Source: Candidatus Woesebacteria bacterium RIFCSPLOWO2_01_FULL_39_23 (lineage in GTDB: Bacteria; Patescibacteriota; Microgenomatia; UBA8517). Taken from it: DNA of 47,952 nt. The stretch covers positions 1 to 47,952 of the forward strand of contig MGHG01000017.1 in NCBI GenBank assembly GCA_001793095.1, written 5' to 3'. Position numbers and translations under genes: made by a program. Below are positions 7,229 to 14,771 of the stretch, in pieces (position 1 is the first letter of the stretch; each line of letters opens with the position of its first letter). The notes beneath the pieces are model-generated. The model made no database searches. It had not been told where the DNA came from and saw only the letters and a list, made by a program, of their open reading frames with translations.

Positions 7229-8134
7229 ATATTTTCCTAAAAACTCAAGGGAAAATGAAATATTTCTTCTCCAAACTTCCCAGTCGTGCCAGCCGGACGT
7301 TATTTTAAATTCATGTTCGATTCCTTTTTGTCTCAGTATTTCATCCAGCTTCTGGTTTTGATTAATGTATCCCTTATTATCTTTTTCGCCGATATCAAAA
7401 TAGATGTAAGTTTTTGGGTTAAGCTCGCTATTTGGTAGGTATTCAAGAGGATTATTTGCAGAAAAATCATCGCTATTAATTAATTTCTTTGTAATCGATT
7501 CATTGTTTATAAAATAACCACTATGGCTGATTATTATGCCGAACTTGTCGTTATGGTGAAGACCAACGTTCATTGCTCCGTATGCGCCTGCTGATATACC
7601 GCCGATGGCCCGACTCTCTCTTTTATCTAAAGTTCTATAGGAAGCATCGATCTTTTCCATTAATTCCAGAATATAATCTTCAGCAAGTTGATTTATCTTT
7701 GTTGTTGCATTTAAATATTGGCTATCTTTTACAATAGGACCATTTCCATCCGGGAAAACCGCAATTAAGGCAGGCAATTTATTGCTGACTACTAATTCAT
7801 CCAGTTTATTTTGCAGATCGGCATTTATTAACCAGTCGATGTCCGAGCCCGGGAATCCGTGTAGCAGGTACAAAACCGGATATTGTTTGTCACTCTCTTC
7901 GAAATACACTTTGGGTAGGTATACCTTTGCCTCTTTTTGCAGTCCTGCATAAGAATTTGAGTTAAAGCTGAAGGTGTCTATTTTACTCTCGGAAGAATTT
8001 TTTCCGTAATTTCTTAGTTTATAGAAGGAATGTTGTAGTCCAGTAAATATAACCTCCCAGTGAAAAATGCCGTAGAGAAAAATGCTTAAAAAAAACAATA
8101 GTAAAAATTTTTTAGGTCCGGATATGACTACCAT
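7217..8134 (-). CDS. Membrane-anchored alpha/beta-hydrolase, esterase D family
   Basis: 305 residues from the ATG at 8134, whose first base overlaps the TGA of the upstream synthase gene (ATGA), a coupled start. Residues ~9-25 form a hydrophobic anchor or signal segment (FLLLFFLSIFLYGIFHW). The rest matches the PF00756 esterase family: YPVLYLLHGFPGSDIDW for the oxyanion region, the nucleophile S181 in GGISAGAYGA, and a late histidine in SGWHDWEVW. In several actinobacteria and enterococci a secreted hydrolase paired with an MprF-type synthase removes aminoacyl groups from phosphatidylglycerol; the same pairing is seen here, so an aminoacyl-lipid hydrolase is my preferred reading. Confidence 0.75.
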   Translation of the reverse strand: MVVISGPKKFLLLFFLSIFLYGIFHWEVIFTGLQHSFYKLRNYGKNSSESKIDTFSFNSNSYAGLQKEAKVYLPKVYFEESDKQYPVLYLLHGFPGSDIDWLINADLQNKLDELVVSNKLPALIAVFPDGNGPIVKDSQYLNATTKINQLAEDYILELMEKIDASYRTLDKRESRAIGGISAGAYGAMNVGLHHNDKFGIIISHSGYFINNESITKKLINSDDFSANNPLEYLPNSELNPKTYIYFDIGEKDNKGYINQNQKLDEILRQKGIEHEFKITSGWHDWEVWRRNISFSLEFLGKYLEF

Positions 8135-9825
8135 CAAGTATCTAACAGAAATTTCCTGGTATCTTTTTCAGTGAAATGTGCACGAACTAGGGAAAAGGTA
8201 ATCTTAGGTAGATCAGCAACATTTTTATATGCTAGATACTTGTGTTTCCATGAAGGATTAAACTTTTCTTTAAAGTTAAAAAGGTATTTATAACCGTAAA
8301 ATTGATTGAAATTATTGAAAAGATAACTTATTGCTTTGTCTATTAATTTTTCTTTTGGACCCACGTTGGCAAGCGGTGCCATACCCAAACTTACCTCTTG
8401 AAGTCCTAAATCTCTAAAATGCAATATTGTATTTGCAAGTGCTCCTTCGACTACGCCGTTAGGCGTTCCGCTTCCTCTTATCATTAAATCTAAAACCATT
8501 CCGTTTTGTTTTTTGTATGAATAAAAACTGAAAGCAGTTTGGATTTGGTTTTCACTAGAATAGACCACGAGAAGGTATGCCTTTGGCTCCAGAGGAAAGG
8601 GATAAAATCCCAAGGAAAAGGAAAGGGCGGGAGCCTTTTTGGCCTGCAACCAGCTTCTGTACAGTCTATCTACATCCTGTAAAACTGACCATGGGATTTG
8701 ATCCAGCTGATACCAAACCAGTTTCATCTCTAATTTCTTAATTCTATTAACTCCATACCTAACATCTTTCATCTCCGGCTTATCAATAGAAAAGTCAGAG
8801 GTATAAACTATTGCTTCTTCACCTACCTTCAGTAACTTTAAGCCGAGCTTTTTTAAAGAGACAGATGCTGTAGCAGTAATATTGTAGAAAGCGTAAATTA
8901 AACCCCTTGTTTCTATCCAATCTATAAATTCACGAAGTGTTAATAATTTATCTTTAGGCTCTCCTATTGGATCTCCCAAAACTACTGCAACGCCGCCTGC
9001 TACTTTGTAAGCCAGAAAGGAGGTTTTATTTTTGTTAAAAAAGTAAGATTTGTCGGCCATTAAACCGAAATAGCTTACTGAGTTTGTTGCATCTTGTAAC
9101 ATCATTTCTCTTGCTAAATTTTTTTGTTCGTCACTTGGTTTTTTCTTGTCTATAAGAGGCACGAAAAGTGCCGCAAAAATAAGACCGATGCTTATAATTC
9201 CAGAGGTAGAAATTGAGTCTTCGAACCAAACAGCATGGCGTGTTCGTGGAACCAAAATATCTGTCCCGACACCGAAGATACTATAAAAGTAATCGTTAGA
9301 AATGTTTGAAATTGTAACTGGGTTTGAAAATTGGCCTTGGAGTATATAAAAACCAAAAAATGAATAAACGAAAAGGAGGATCAAGATAATTCCTGACGTT
9401 TTTATACTTTCTAAAAGTCCGAATTTTGAGCTTTTGACCGTAAAAAGATTCTTGAAGAACACCAATATAGTTAAAATAAAAAGGAGCATTATACTTTCCT
9501 CGTAGTCAAGCCTTTTTATTAAGTGAAGGACAATTGAGAGCGCGATAAGGATAACGCTTAGCCACCAAGAGCGTTCTTTTCTTTGCCATAAACCTCTTGC
9601 TAAAAAGACCAGGAATATCCCGAAAATAATTACGAGTGTTCTTGAGAGATGAATTATTCCCAAAGGAAAAAGATCTTCCACTAACTCGATTCTTACTGGA
9701 AGTTTCAAGAATAAACTGGATGCAATATTTAACAAACCGGAAAGGAAAATAAGTACCGCGATGAAATGAGAAATATTTATATACATATGCCCCCATTCTC
9801 TTGTCAATTTAATTTTACTCTTCAT
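8134..9825 (-). CDS. MprF-like phosphatidylglycerol lysyltransferase
   Basis: 563 residues. The N-terminal ~235 residues contain about six hydrophobic helices; the C-terminal half is the DUF2156 tandem-GNAT domain of MprF/LysX proteins (MLQDATNSVSYFGLMADKSY near residue 240, GVAVVLGDPIGE, then EVSLGMAPLANVG and FYGYKYLFNFKEKFNPSWKH). The family transfers an aminoacyl group from tRNA to phosphatidylglycerol, reducing the negative charge of the membrane and raising resistance to cationic peptides. The amino acid cannot be told from sequence. It lacks the extra N-terminal flippase length of full MprF. It forms an operon with the esterase downstream. Confidence 0.85.
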   Translation of the reverse strand: MKSKIKLTREWGHMYINISHFIAVLIFLSGLLNIASSLFLKLPVRIELVEDLFPLGIIHLSRTLVIIFGIFLVFLARGLWQRKERSWWLSVILIALSIVLHLIKRLDYEESIMLLFILTILVFFKNLFTVKSSKFGLLESIKTSGIILILLFVYSFFGFYILQGQFSNPVTISNISNDYFYSIFGVGTDILVPRTRHAVWFEDSISTSGIISIGLIFAALFVPLIDKKKPSDEQKNLAREMMLQDATNSVSYFGLMADKSYFFNKNKTSFLAYKVAGGVAVVLGDPIGEPKDKLLTLREFIDWIETRGLIYAFYNITATASVSLKKLGLKLLKVGEEAIVYTSDFSIDKPEMKDVRYGVNRIKKLEMKLVWYQLDQIPWSVLQDVDRLYRSWLQAKKAPALSFSLGFYPFPLEPKAYLLVVYSSENQIQTAFSFYSYKKQNGMVLDLMIRGSGTPNGVVEGALANTILHFRDLGLQEVSLGMAPLANVGPKEKLIDKAISYLFNNFNQFYGYKYLFNFKEKFNPSWKHKYLAYKNVADLPKITFSLVRAHFTEKDTRKFLLDT

Positions 9826-9839
9826 TTCAAACTTTCATA

Positions 9840-9893
9840 GAAAAACATATAACAGAAGCCCTTGAGTACAGACCACAAGAGGAAGATTTGTGA
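9840..9893 (+). pseudogene. Third comM 3'-end relic
   Basis: In frame this reads EKHITEALEYRPQEEDL and a TGA stop, matching the comM C-terminus HIAEALQYRPKEED. It is shorter than the other two relics and differs from both, so the three do not descend from one recent duplication. It lies just upstream of the start of the minus-strand LPG-synthase gene and before the promoter of the 9973 gene. Confidence 0.6.
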
Positions 9894-9972
9894 AATACAT
9901 AATTTTTAATCAATAATTGTCGCTGAATTGGCGAAAATTGTTGTTTTTCAGAGGAAGAGCTAAAATTAATTA

Positions 9973-10947
9973 GTGGATGAAAAAATAAAGAAGTATATCG
10001 AAGATAATTTAGCTAAGGGTTTTACCAAAGAGGATATCCGAGGAAATCTATTAGCCTTTGGATTAAAAAGAGATGTCGTTGATAATACTTTCAAAGAACT
10101 TAATGCTATAGCCAGTAAGGAAAATCCACCGAAGGAAACTATACAACCACCCTCCGAAACAAAAGAAAGTGTTACTCCTCCGTCACAAGAAATTCCGGTA
10201 AAGACAGAACAGTCAGAAGTTAACTTACCTTCAAAAGGACGCGGTTTATCTTTAGTTATCTTATTATTCCTGATATTATCGGTAGGGTTAATAGTATTAG
10301 TCATTCCGAAATTAAATTTAACCTCTTCAAATAAACTAAGACGGTCATCGTCCGTATCCGAAGAATTAGAAAATAAATATATGCCGATTTGGCAGCAATT
10401 ATATTTAGAAGAAAATAAGATTGACGAAGAATATTTTAAAAAACATATTATTGCTAAAGAAGTTGATTTGAAAGTAAATCAACTGGGAGAAAATCTTTGG
10501 ATAACATACGAGTTTGAAATAGATTGGGTGACACTACAGTTTATAGATGGAATTCTGATTAAACCAATGGGAGCGGACCATTTTTATTCATTGGAAGAAT
10601 TGAAAGATGCGGCAAAACCTCCAACAGATAAACATCCCGAAGTCGGTGAACTTGTGGAAGGTGTTTATTATCAGATAAATCCAATAGTTAAAATTGACAG
10701 TATTATAACCAAAAAGGAAGCTGAAGCAAAATTAAAGTCCTGCGATCCTGAATTAAAACCAGCTCCTAGTCCCATTAAATTCGGCCGTTTCGAATTTAAA
10801 GAACATGCAGATTATAAAACAAGATTGTTGTATCGTGGGATGATGAACGCTCTATCAAAAACCAGCAAGATGAAAGTGGGCGAAGTAGATCTATCAACAG
10901 GTGAAGTTAGTTGTACAGAGACAACATCTCTTCTTCAAAATCTTTAA
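9973..10947 (+). CDS. Single-pass membrane protein of unknown function
   Basis: 324 residues, GTG start. A TAAAAT box at 9961-9966, with a weak TTGTTG 17 bases upstream, lies 6 bases before the GTG and there is no Shine-Dalgarno site, so a leaderless start is likely. The first ~43 residues form a small helical unit (KIKKYIEDNLAKGFTKEDI, LLAFGLKRDVVDNTF) like those at the N-termini of many CPR membrane proteins, then a proline-rich linker, a membrane helix at ~85-105 (SLVILLFLILSVGLIVLVI) and a ~200-residue probably extracellular domain with two cysteines (SCDPE, SCTET). I do not recognise the outer domain. Confidence 0.7.
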   Translation: MDEKIKKYIEDNLAKGFTKEDIRGNLLAFGLKRDVVDNTFKELNAIASKENPPKETIQPPSETKESVTPPSQEIPVKTEQSEVNLPSKGRGLSLVILLFLILSVGLIVLVIPKLNLTSSNKLRRSSSVSEELENKYMPIWQQLYLEENKIDEEYFKKHIIAKEVDLKVNQLGENLWITYEFEIDWVTLQFIDGILIKPMGADHFYSLEELKDAAKPPTDKHPEVGELVEGVYYQINPIVKIDSIITKKEAEAKLKSCDPELKPAPSPIKFGRFEFKEHADYKTRLLYRGMMNALSKTSKMKVGEVDLSTGEVSCTETTSLLQNL

Positions 10948-10963
10948 GACTAGATTCAGAATT

Positions 10964-10985
10964 CCCTGAGTTTCCGTACTCGGGG
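10964..10985 (+). terminator. Probable hairpin terminator
   Basis: CCCTGAGT (10964-10971) pairs with ACTCGGGG (10978-10985) around a 6-base loop, with one G-U pair as RNA. It follows the stop of the membrane-protein gene by 16 bases. There is no clean U-tract, so termination efficiency is uncertain. Confidence 0.4.
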
Positions 10986-11026
10986 AGACTTCACTTGTAA
11001 GAGTTTAATTTTAAGAATAAATACTT

Positions 11027-11079
11027 TATAAAGACTGCTCTATCGCTATATAACAATAGAGCAAGTTGAGGCTAAATAG
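11027..11079 (+). repeat. 53-bp perfect direct repeat, right copy
   Basis: Identical to 7082-7134, same orientation. It ends 8 bases before the 3' end of the minus-strand ksgA gene. Unlike the left copy it is not followed by a comM relic. The distance between copies is 3,945 bases. Confidence 0.85.
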
Positions 11080-11087
11080 ACGTAATC

Positions 11088-11933
11088 TTACTTAATCTGT
11101 TCCAGAGGTTGTTTTTTGTTCCAGAGGTTATTATTAAATTTTTCAGAAACAATTTCGTAGACGTCATGTTTAATTGGTTTGTTGTCCAAATGTATTTTGT
11201 CTATCCCGGAATCAGAAATTATTTTTCTAGCCTGGTTTTTTGTCACTAGTATTCCGTAAACTAGTTGATGGTACTTAATTAGTCCTTCCATAATTGAGTT
11301 TTTTACTAACTGACCTTCATGCTGGTAGATATACTGCCTTAAAAATAAGCCGAGATTTTTAGTTTGAATCGGGTCTGGAAGTTTCACAAGGTTAATGACA
11401 ACTGAATTTGTTCTCGGAGTTGGATAGAAGTTTCCTTTCCCGACGGTGAAGAGTACATCTACTTTAAAAAATGAACCAAAAATACCATGTTCTAGTTTTT
11501 TTAGAATTTTAAGGGGTACGACAAGGATAACTTTGTCATAGTTTAAAAATGTGAGGTTGTGTAAGAAAGGTTCGGCAAAAGAATATGGGAGATTCGATAC
11601 TACTTTATTATATGCCTTTTTATATGGCACCTTTCCGCCTAGTTGCACATAATTCCAGGCGTTTTCGAGATGTAATTCAATATTATCGGGGAGTTTAGTT
11701 AGAATAGGTTTAAATCTTTTATCTACCTCGAAGGCAATAACACGACCTGCTCGTTGTGCAATTTCTTTTGTGATGGTACCTAATCCGGCTCCGATCTCTA
11801 AAACCGTATCCTTTTTATTTAAATCGGCAAAATCAACAATTTTTACAATGACTTCTTCGTTTGTTAGAAAGAACTGATCCTTGAGGGGATTGGGTTGTAT
11901 ATTATATCTTTGCAATATTTCGCTAACTTGCAT
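11088..11933 (-). CDS. ksgA: 16S rRNA adenine dimethyltransferase
   Basis: 281 residues. SAM-binding motif I is VLEIGAGLGTITKEIAQRAG, followed by VIAFEVDKRF, and the catalytic adenine-binding motif is SNLPYSFAEPF, the NLPY form of the KsgA/Dim1/Erm family. KsgA dimethylates two adenines in 16S helix 45 during small-subunit maturation. The length fits KsgA; an Erm-type resistance enzyme is the alternative, less likely since a CPR genome would be expected to carry only the housekeeping copy. Upstream on the minus strand a TATAAT box (11940-11945) ends 6 bases before the ATG with no ribosome-binding site, suggesting a leaderless mRNA. Confidence 0.82.
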   Translation of the reverse strand: MQVSEILQRYNIQPNPLKDQFFLTNEEVIVKIVDFADLNKKDTVLEIGAGLGTITKEIAQRAGRVIAFEVDKRFKPILTKLPDNIELHLENAWNYVQLGGKVPYKKAYNKVVSNLPYSFAEPFLHNLTFLNYDKVILVVPLKILKKLEHGIFGSFFKVDVLFTVGKGNFYPTPRTNSVVINLVKLPDPIQTKNLGLFLRQYIYQHEGQLVKNSIMEGLIKYHQLVYGILVTKNQARKIISDSGIDKIHLDNKPIKHDVYEIVSEKFNNNLWNKKQPLEQIK

Positions 11934-11939
11934 ACGTAG

Positions 11940-11945
11940 ATTATA
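11940..11945 (-). promoter_or_regulatory. ksgA -10 box, probable leaderless start
   Basis: A perfect TATAAT on the minus strand ends 6 bases upstream of the ksgA ATG (11933). The -35 region is weak (CTGAAA at about 18 bases). No Shine-Dalgarno sequence fits between the box and the start. Confidence 0.55.
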
Positions 11946-12046
11946 GCTATCTCTCAGTTAATTTTCAGCTTTGAGAGTATAATCAAGCTTAGCGATGTAC
12001 TGAATTAATTTTAGTGTCATAAATACGAACATTACAGGTTATTTAT

Positions 12047-12112
12047 ATGAGAATACTAGTAGTTGAGGACGGACAGATTCAATCTTGCTGTAGCAAGATT
12101 TCATTGTTCTAA
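12047..12112 (+). pseudogene. Relic of a response-regulator 5' end
   Basis: An ATG at 12047 begins MRILVVEDGQIQ and runs to a stop after 21 residues. The first eight residues copy the start of the real gene 70 bases downstream (MRILIVEDE), with mostly synonymous differences in the DNA. After residue 9 the similarity stops at a short palindrome (12081-12100). This looks like the leftover head of a related gene rather than a functional leader peptide, although a short leader ORF cannot be excluded. Confidence 0.5.
12081..12100 (+). repeat. Perfect inverted repeat with 2-base loop
   Basis: AATCTTGCT (12081-12089) and AGCAAGATT (12092-12100) flank GT. It lies between the relic head and the true start of the response-regulator gene. 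A poly-T tract does not follow. It could be an operator, an attenuator or part of a small inserted palindrome. Confidence 0.6.
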
Positions 12113-12116
12113 TTTT

Positions 12117-12791
12117 ATGCGAATACTAATTGTAGAAGATGAACATAAAATTGCAAATTCAATTAAAAGAGGACTTATTCAGGAAGGTTTTGCTGTTGAT
12201 ATAGAGTATGACGGCACCGGTGGATATGATATGGCAACGAGTGAGGACTATGATGTCATTGTGCTTGATTTGATGTTGCCCGGCATGGACGGATTGACGC
12301 TATGCAGAAAATTGCGCGAGGGGAAAAATCACACACCCATTTTGATTCTTACCGCCAAAGGTGCACTCCAAGATAAAATTGGCGGACTTAATTACGGCGC
12401 CGACGATTATTTAGTCAAACCCTTTGCTTACGAGGAGCTTCTTGCCCGCGTTCGGGCTTTAACCAGAAGACCTCAGGACGGAGGCGAAACTATACTTAAA
12501 ATGAACGATCTTGAATTGGACAGTATTACGTATGAGGTCAAAAGAGATAATAAATCTATAAATTTGTCGCGCAAAGAATTTGCACTATTAGAATATTTAA
12601 TGAGGAATTCCGGAAAAATTTTAAATAAAGATCAGATAATTGCCCATGTTTGGGACTATGACGCGGATATCCTGCCTAATACCGTCGAAGTTTATATAGG
12701 CTACTTGAGAAAAAAAATTGATTTGGCCTTTCCTAAAAGCAAGTCATTAATTCAGACTATTAGGGGGTTTGGATACAAGATTTCAATATAG
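12117..12791 (+). CDS. OmpR/PhoB-family response regulator
   Basis: 224 residues from the ATG at 12117; a longer frame from 12063 adds 18 residues without family similarity. The receiver domain starts MRILIVEDEHK with the acidic pair, carries the phospho-acceptor Asp in DVIVLDLMLPG and the conserved Lys in ADDYLVKPF. The C-terminal winged helix is typical (SRKEFALLEYLMRN, VEVYIGYLRKKID, IQTIRGFGYKI). It should bind DNA when phosphorylated by the histidine kinase encoded 13 bases downstream. Genes for small secreted or stress proteins follow at 14093 and 14772 and are possible targets. Confidence 0.9.
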   Translation: MRILIVEDEHKIANSIKRGLIQEGFAVDIEYDGTGGYDMATSEDYDVIVLDLMLPGMDGLTLCRKLREGKNHTPILILTAKGALQDKIGGLNYGADDYLVKPFAYEELLARVRALTRRPQDGGETILKMNDLELDSITYEVKRDNKSINLSRKEFALLEYLMRNSGKILNKDQIIAHVWDYDADILPNTVEVYIGYLRKKIDLAFPKSKSLIQTIRGFGYKISI

Positions 12792-12804
12792 AGTAGCTAG
12801 TACA

Positions 12805-13851
12805 ATGTTCAAACATGCTCGGATTAAATTAACGCTATGGTATTTGGTAATAATAATGCTAGTGTCGGGGTTTTTCAGTCTTATCGTTTATCGTGGGTTT
12901 ACTAAAGAAATTGGCAGAGGATTACGTTTTCAAACAATGCACGCACTTCCCGGTACGAGTTTTTTTATTCCCGGTTCAAACGGCTATTCGAGAATTTTAC
13001 CATTCGTAATCTACCCCGAAGATACTGCTCCGGCTGAAATGGCCGAGATAATAAGTCTTGCAAAGCGGCGCTTTGCTTTACAGTTACTTATTATAAATAG
13101 TGGTATTTTTGTTCTGGCTGGGACTGCTGGGTATTTCCTTGCAGGTAAAACTCTGACTCCGATTGAATTAATGGTTGACGAGCAAAAACGTTTTGTAGCC
13201 GACGCCTCTCACGAGCTCAGAACGCCGTTAACATCAATGAAATCGGGGATCGAAGTTGTTTTGAGGGACAAAAAACTTGATCTAAGAGATGCAAAGAGTC
13301 AACTTAAAAGTAATTTGGAGGAGGTAGACAGGATGAAATATTTTACGGATAACCTATTGTCTCTTTCTAGATATGAGGCAAATGGCAACGATATGCTGAT
13401 AGAAGAAGTTGATTTAGCGGAGGCTGTAAATCAAGCAATTGAGAGGAACTTAGCTTTGGCGAAAGAGAAAAAAATCGAAATTAAGAAAAATTTAAAAGAA
13501 GTAAGTGTAAAAGGAAATCCCCAAAGTTTGGTGGAAATCATCTCCATCCTTATAAACAATGCCATAAAGTACTCTTCGAATAAAAAAGAGGTAAAGGTGA
13601 CAGTTAAGAAAGGTAAAAAACACGCTATTGTAGAAGTTGTAGATCAAGGAATTGGAATTTCAAAAAAAGATTTCCCTCACGTTTTTGATCGCTTTTATCG
13701 GGCTGATTCTTCAAGAAGTAAAAGTAAAGTTGACGGCTATGGCTTAGGTCTTTCTATCGCTAAGTCGATTGTCGATTTACATAAAGGTTCAATCTCTATT
13801 GAGAGTGAAGAAGGTAAAGGCTCAGTCTTCACGGTACGACTTCCGAAATAA
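12805..13851 (+). CDS. Membrane sensor histidine kinase
   Basis: 348 residues from the ATG at 12805; the TTG at 12769 would overlap the regulator gene. Two hydrophobic helices (about residues 9-29 and 88-110) bracket a short outer loop of ~55 residues, so the sensed signal is probably in the membrane or envelope. The HisKA box has H136 in VADASHELRTPLTS; the ATPase domain has the N box (ILINNAIKYSS), GIGIS and GYGLGLSIAKSIV. No HAMP or PAS domain is clear. It ends just before a series of strong hairpins. Confidence 0.9.
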   Translation: MFKHARIKLTLWYLVIIMLVSGFFSLIVYRGFTKEIGRGLRFQTMHALPGTSFFIPGSNGYSRILPFVIYPEDTAPAEMAEIISLAKRRFALQLLIINSGIFVLAGTAGYFLAGKTLTPIELMVDEQKRFVADASHELRTPLTSMKSGIEVVLRDKKLDLRDAKSQLKSNLEEVDRMKYFTDNLLSLSRYEANGNDMLIEEVDLAEAVNQAIERNLALAKEKKIEIKKNLKEVSVKGNPQSLVEIISILINNAIKYSSNKKEVKVTVKKGKKHAIVEVVDQGIGISKKDFPHVFDRFYRADSSRSKSKVDGYGLGLSIAKSIVDLHKGSISIESEEGKGSVFTVRLPK

Positions 13852-13853
13852 AC

Positions 13854-13950
13854 TACTATGGCCTAAAGGCTGTAGTATTCGCGCCTTTCAGGCTCGACAA
13901 GTTTGTCGCGTTCGATTCACCCCCGGCATAAATGCCGGGGTACTCTCGAA
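13854..13950 (+). repeat. Cluster of four palindromes
   Basis: Directly after the kinase stop come four stem-loops: 13854-13877 (10 pairs with two G-U, loop TAAA), GCCTTTCAGGC at 13883-13893, CGACAA-GT-TTGTCG at 13895-13908, and a nested one in which TCGCGTTCGA and TCGAATGCGA enclose CCCCGGCAT-AA-ATGCCGGGG (13921-13940). The last is far more GC-rich than its surroundings. They may terminate the kinase mRNA, but the arrangement looks more like stacked palindromic repeat elements. Confidence 0.6.
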
Positions 13951-14015
13951 TGCGATAGATTAAGCTTCTTCTCAGAATCTTCGTTTAAAGTACAAGAATT
14001 AATGGGAGAGTCCAA

Positions 14016-14088
14016 GTTAGATAGCGTAAGCGCATCTAACGGGATCCCGTGAAGTGCGCAAAGCGCTGCTTCACTGGGAGGAGGTGAT
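14016..14088 (+). promoter_or_regulatory. Structured 5' leader and strong ribosome-binding site
   Basis: GTTAGAT (14016-14022) pairs with ATCTAAC (14034-14040). Then GTGAAG (14049-14054) pairs with CTTCAC (14069-14074), with GCGC-AAA-GCGC inside, and CCC (14046-14048) can pair with GGG at the front of the Shine-Dalgarno stretch GGGAGGAGGTGAT (14076-14088). The start ATG is at 14093. A hairpin reaching the ribosome-binding site suggests control of translation; I do not recognise a known riboswitch. Confidence 0.45.
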
Positions 14089-14092
14089 AAAT

Positions 14093-14581
14093 ATGGATAA
14101 AAAAGTAAAGAAAATTGTTTTTCCAACTGCTTTGATTTTGGGAGTTATCCTCGTTGGGCTGTTAAGTATGTCTGCAGTTTCCGCACAAAACGCGGGTTAT
14201 TACCCGTCAATTGTCCAAAAAATTGCAGACAAATTTAATTTAAACGAAGCGGATGTCCAAGAAGTTTTTGATGACGAGAGGGATGAACATTATGCGGATA
14301 TAGAAGCCAGATGGTCAGAAAGACTTGATGATTTAGTTACCGACGGCAAAATTACTGCTGAACAAAAGCAGGCTATTGTAGATAAACACTCTGAAATGCA
14401 TGACAAAATGCAGGCATGGAAAAACTTAGACCCTGAAACCAGAAGAGAAAACATGGGTGCCTTGCGGGATGAGCTTAAAACATGGGCAGAAGAAAATAAT
14501 ATTGACATGCCTCTTATGGGCCCGATGGGACACGGGATGATGCAGGGATTCCGTGGCGGTTTTATGATGGATAGTAATTAG
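14093..14581 (+). CDS. Secreted DUF2680-like small protein
   Basis: 162 residues from the ATG at 14093, set by a near-perfect Shine-Dalgarno site. Residues ~1-32 are a signal peptide (KKVKK, a hydrophobic stretch, ending SAVSAQN). The mature part is acidic and helical: KIADKFNLNEADVQEVFDDE and ERLDDLVTDGKITAEQKQAI match the DUF2680 type, and the C-terminus is rich in Met, Gly and His (MGPMGHGMMQGFRGGFMMD). The Met/His tail could bind metal (copper is a common guess), but this is inference. Placed after a two-component system, it could be an envelope stress protein under its control. Confidence 0.7.
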   Translation: MDKKVKKIVFPTALILGVILVGLLSMSAVSAQNAGYYPSIVQKIADKFNLNEADVQEVFDDERDEHYADIEARWSERLDDLVTDGKITAEQKQAIVDKHSEMHDKMQAWKNLDPETRRENMGALRDELKTWAEENNIDMPLMGPMGHGMMQGFRGGFMMDSN

Positions 14582-14603
14582 TTGTTGTGCCAACATGCAA
14601 GGA

Positions 14604-14628
14604 AGCGGGAGGACTAGCTCCTCCCGCT
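14604..14628 (+). terminator. Strong GC-rich hairpin terminator
   Basis: AGCGGGAGGA (14604-14613) and TCCTCCCGCT (14619-14628) form a perfect 10-base stem with a 5-base loop, 23 bases after the stop at 14581. The following sequence (GACATTTTCCTT) has only a short T-run. A rho-independent terminator is the simplest reading. Confidence 0.7.
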
Positions 14629-14771
14629 GACATTTTCCTTACGAGCTTCTTACTTATCCTTGAAGCATTATTAATTTTATTAATGTTAAATATACAAAAC
14701 GGGAATTTTGGGTACTTTAATAGCACAATTGAGGTGCGAAAAGCTACCTTACTGTGAAAGGAGGTGAAAAA

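Noticed and set aside
7082-11079. CRISPR array
   Set aside because: Only two copies of the 53-bp repeat, 3.9 kb apart, with genes between; no spacer structure.
13903-13946. tRNA-like element (GTTCGATTC looks like a T-loop)
   Set aside because: No acceptor stem, D-arm or anticodon arm can be drawn; the motif is part of nested palindromes.
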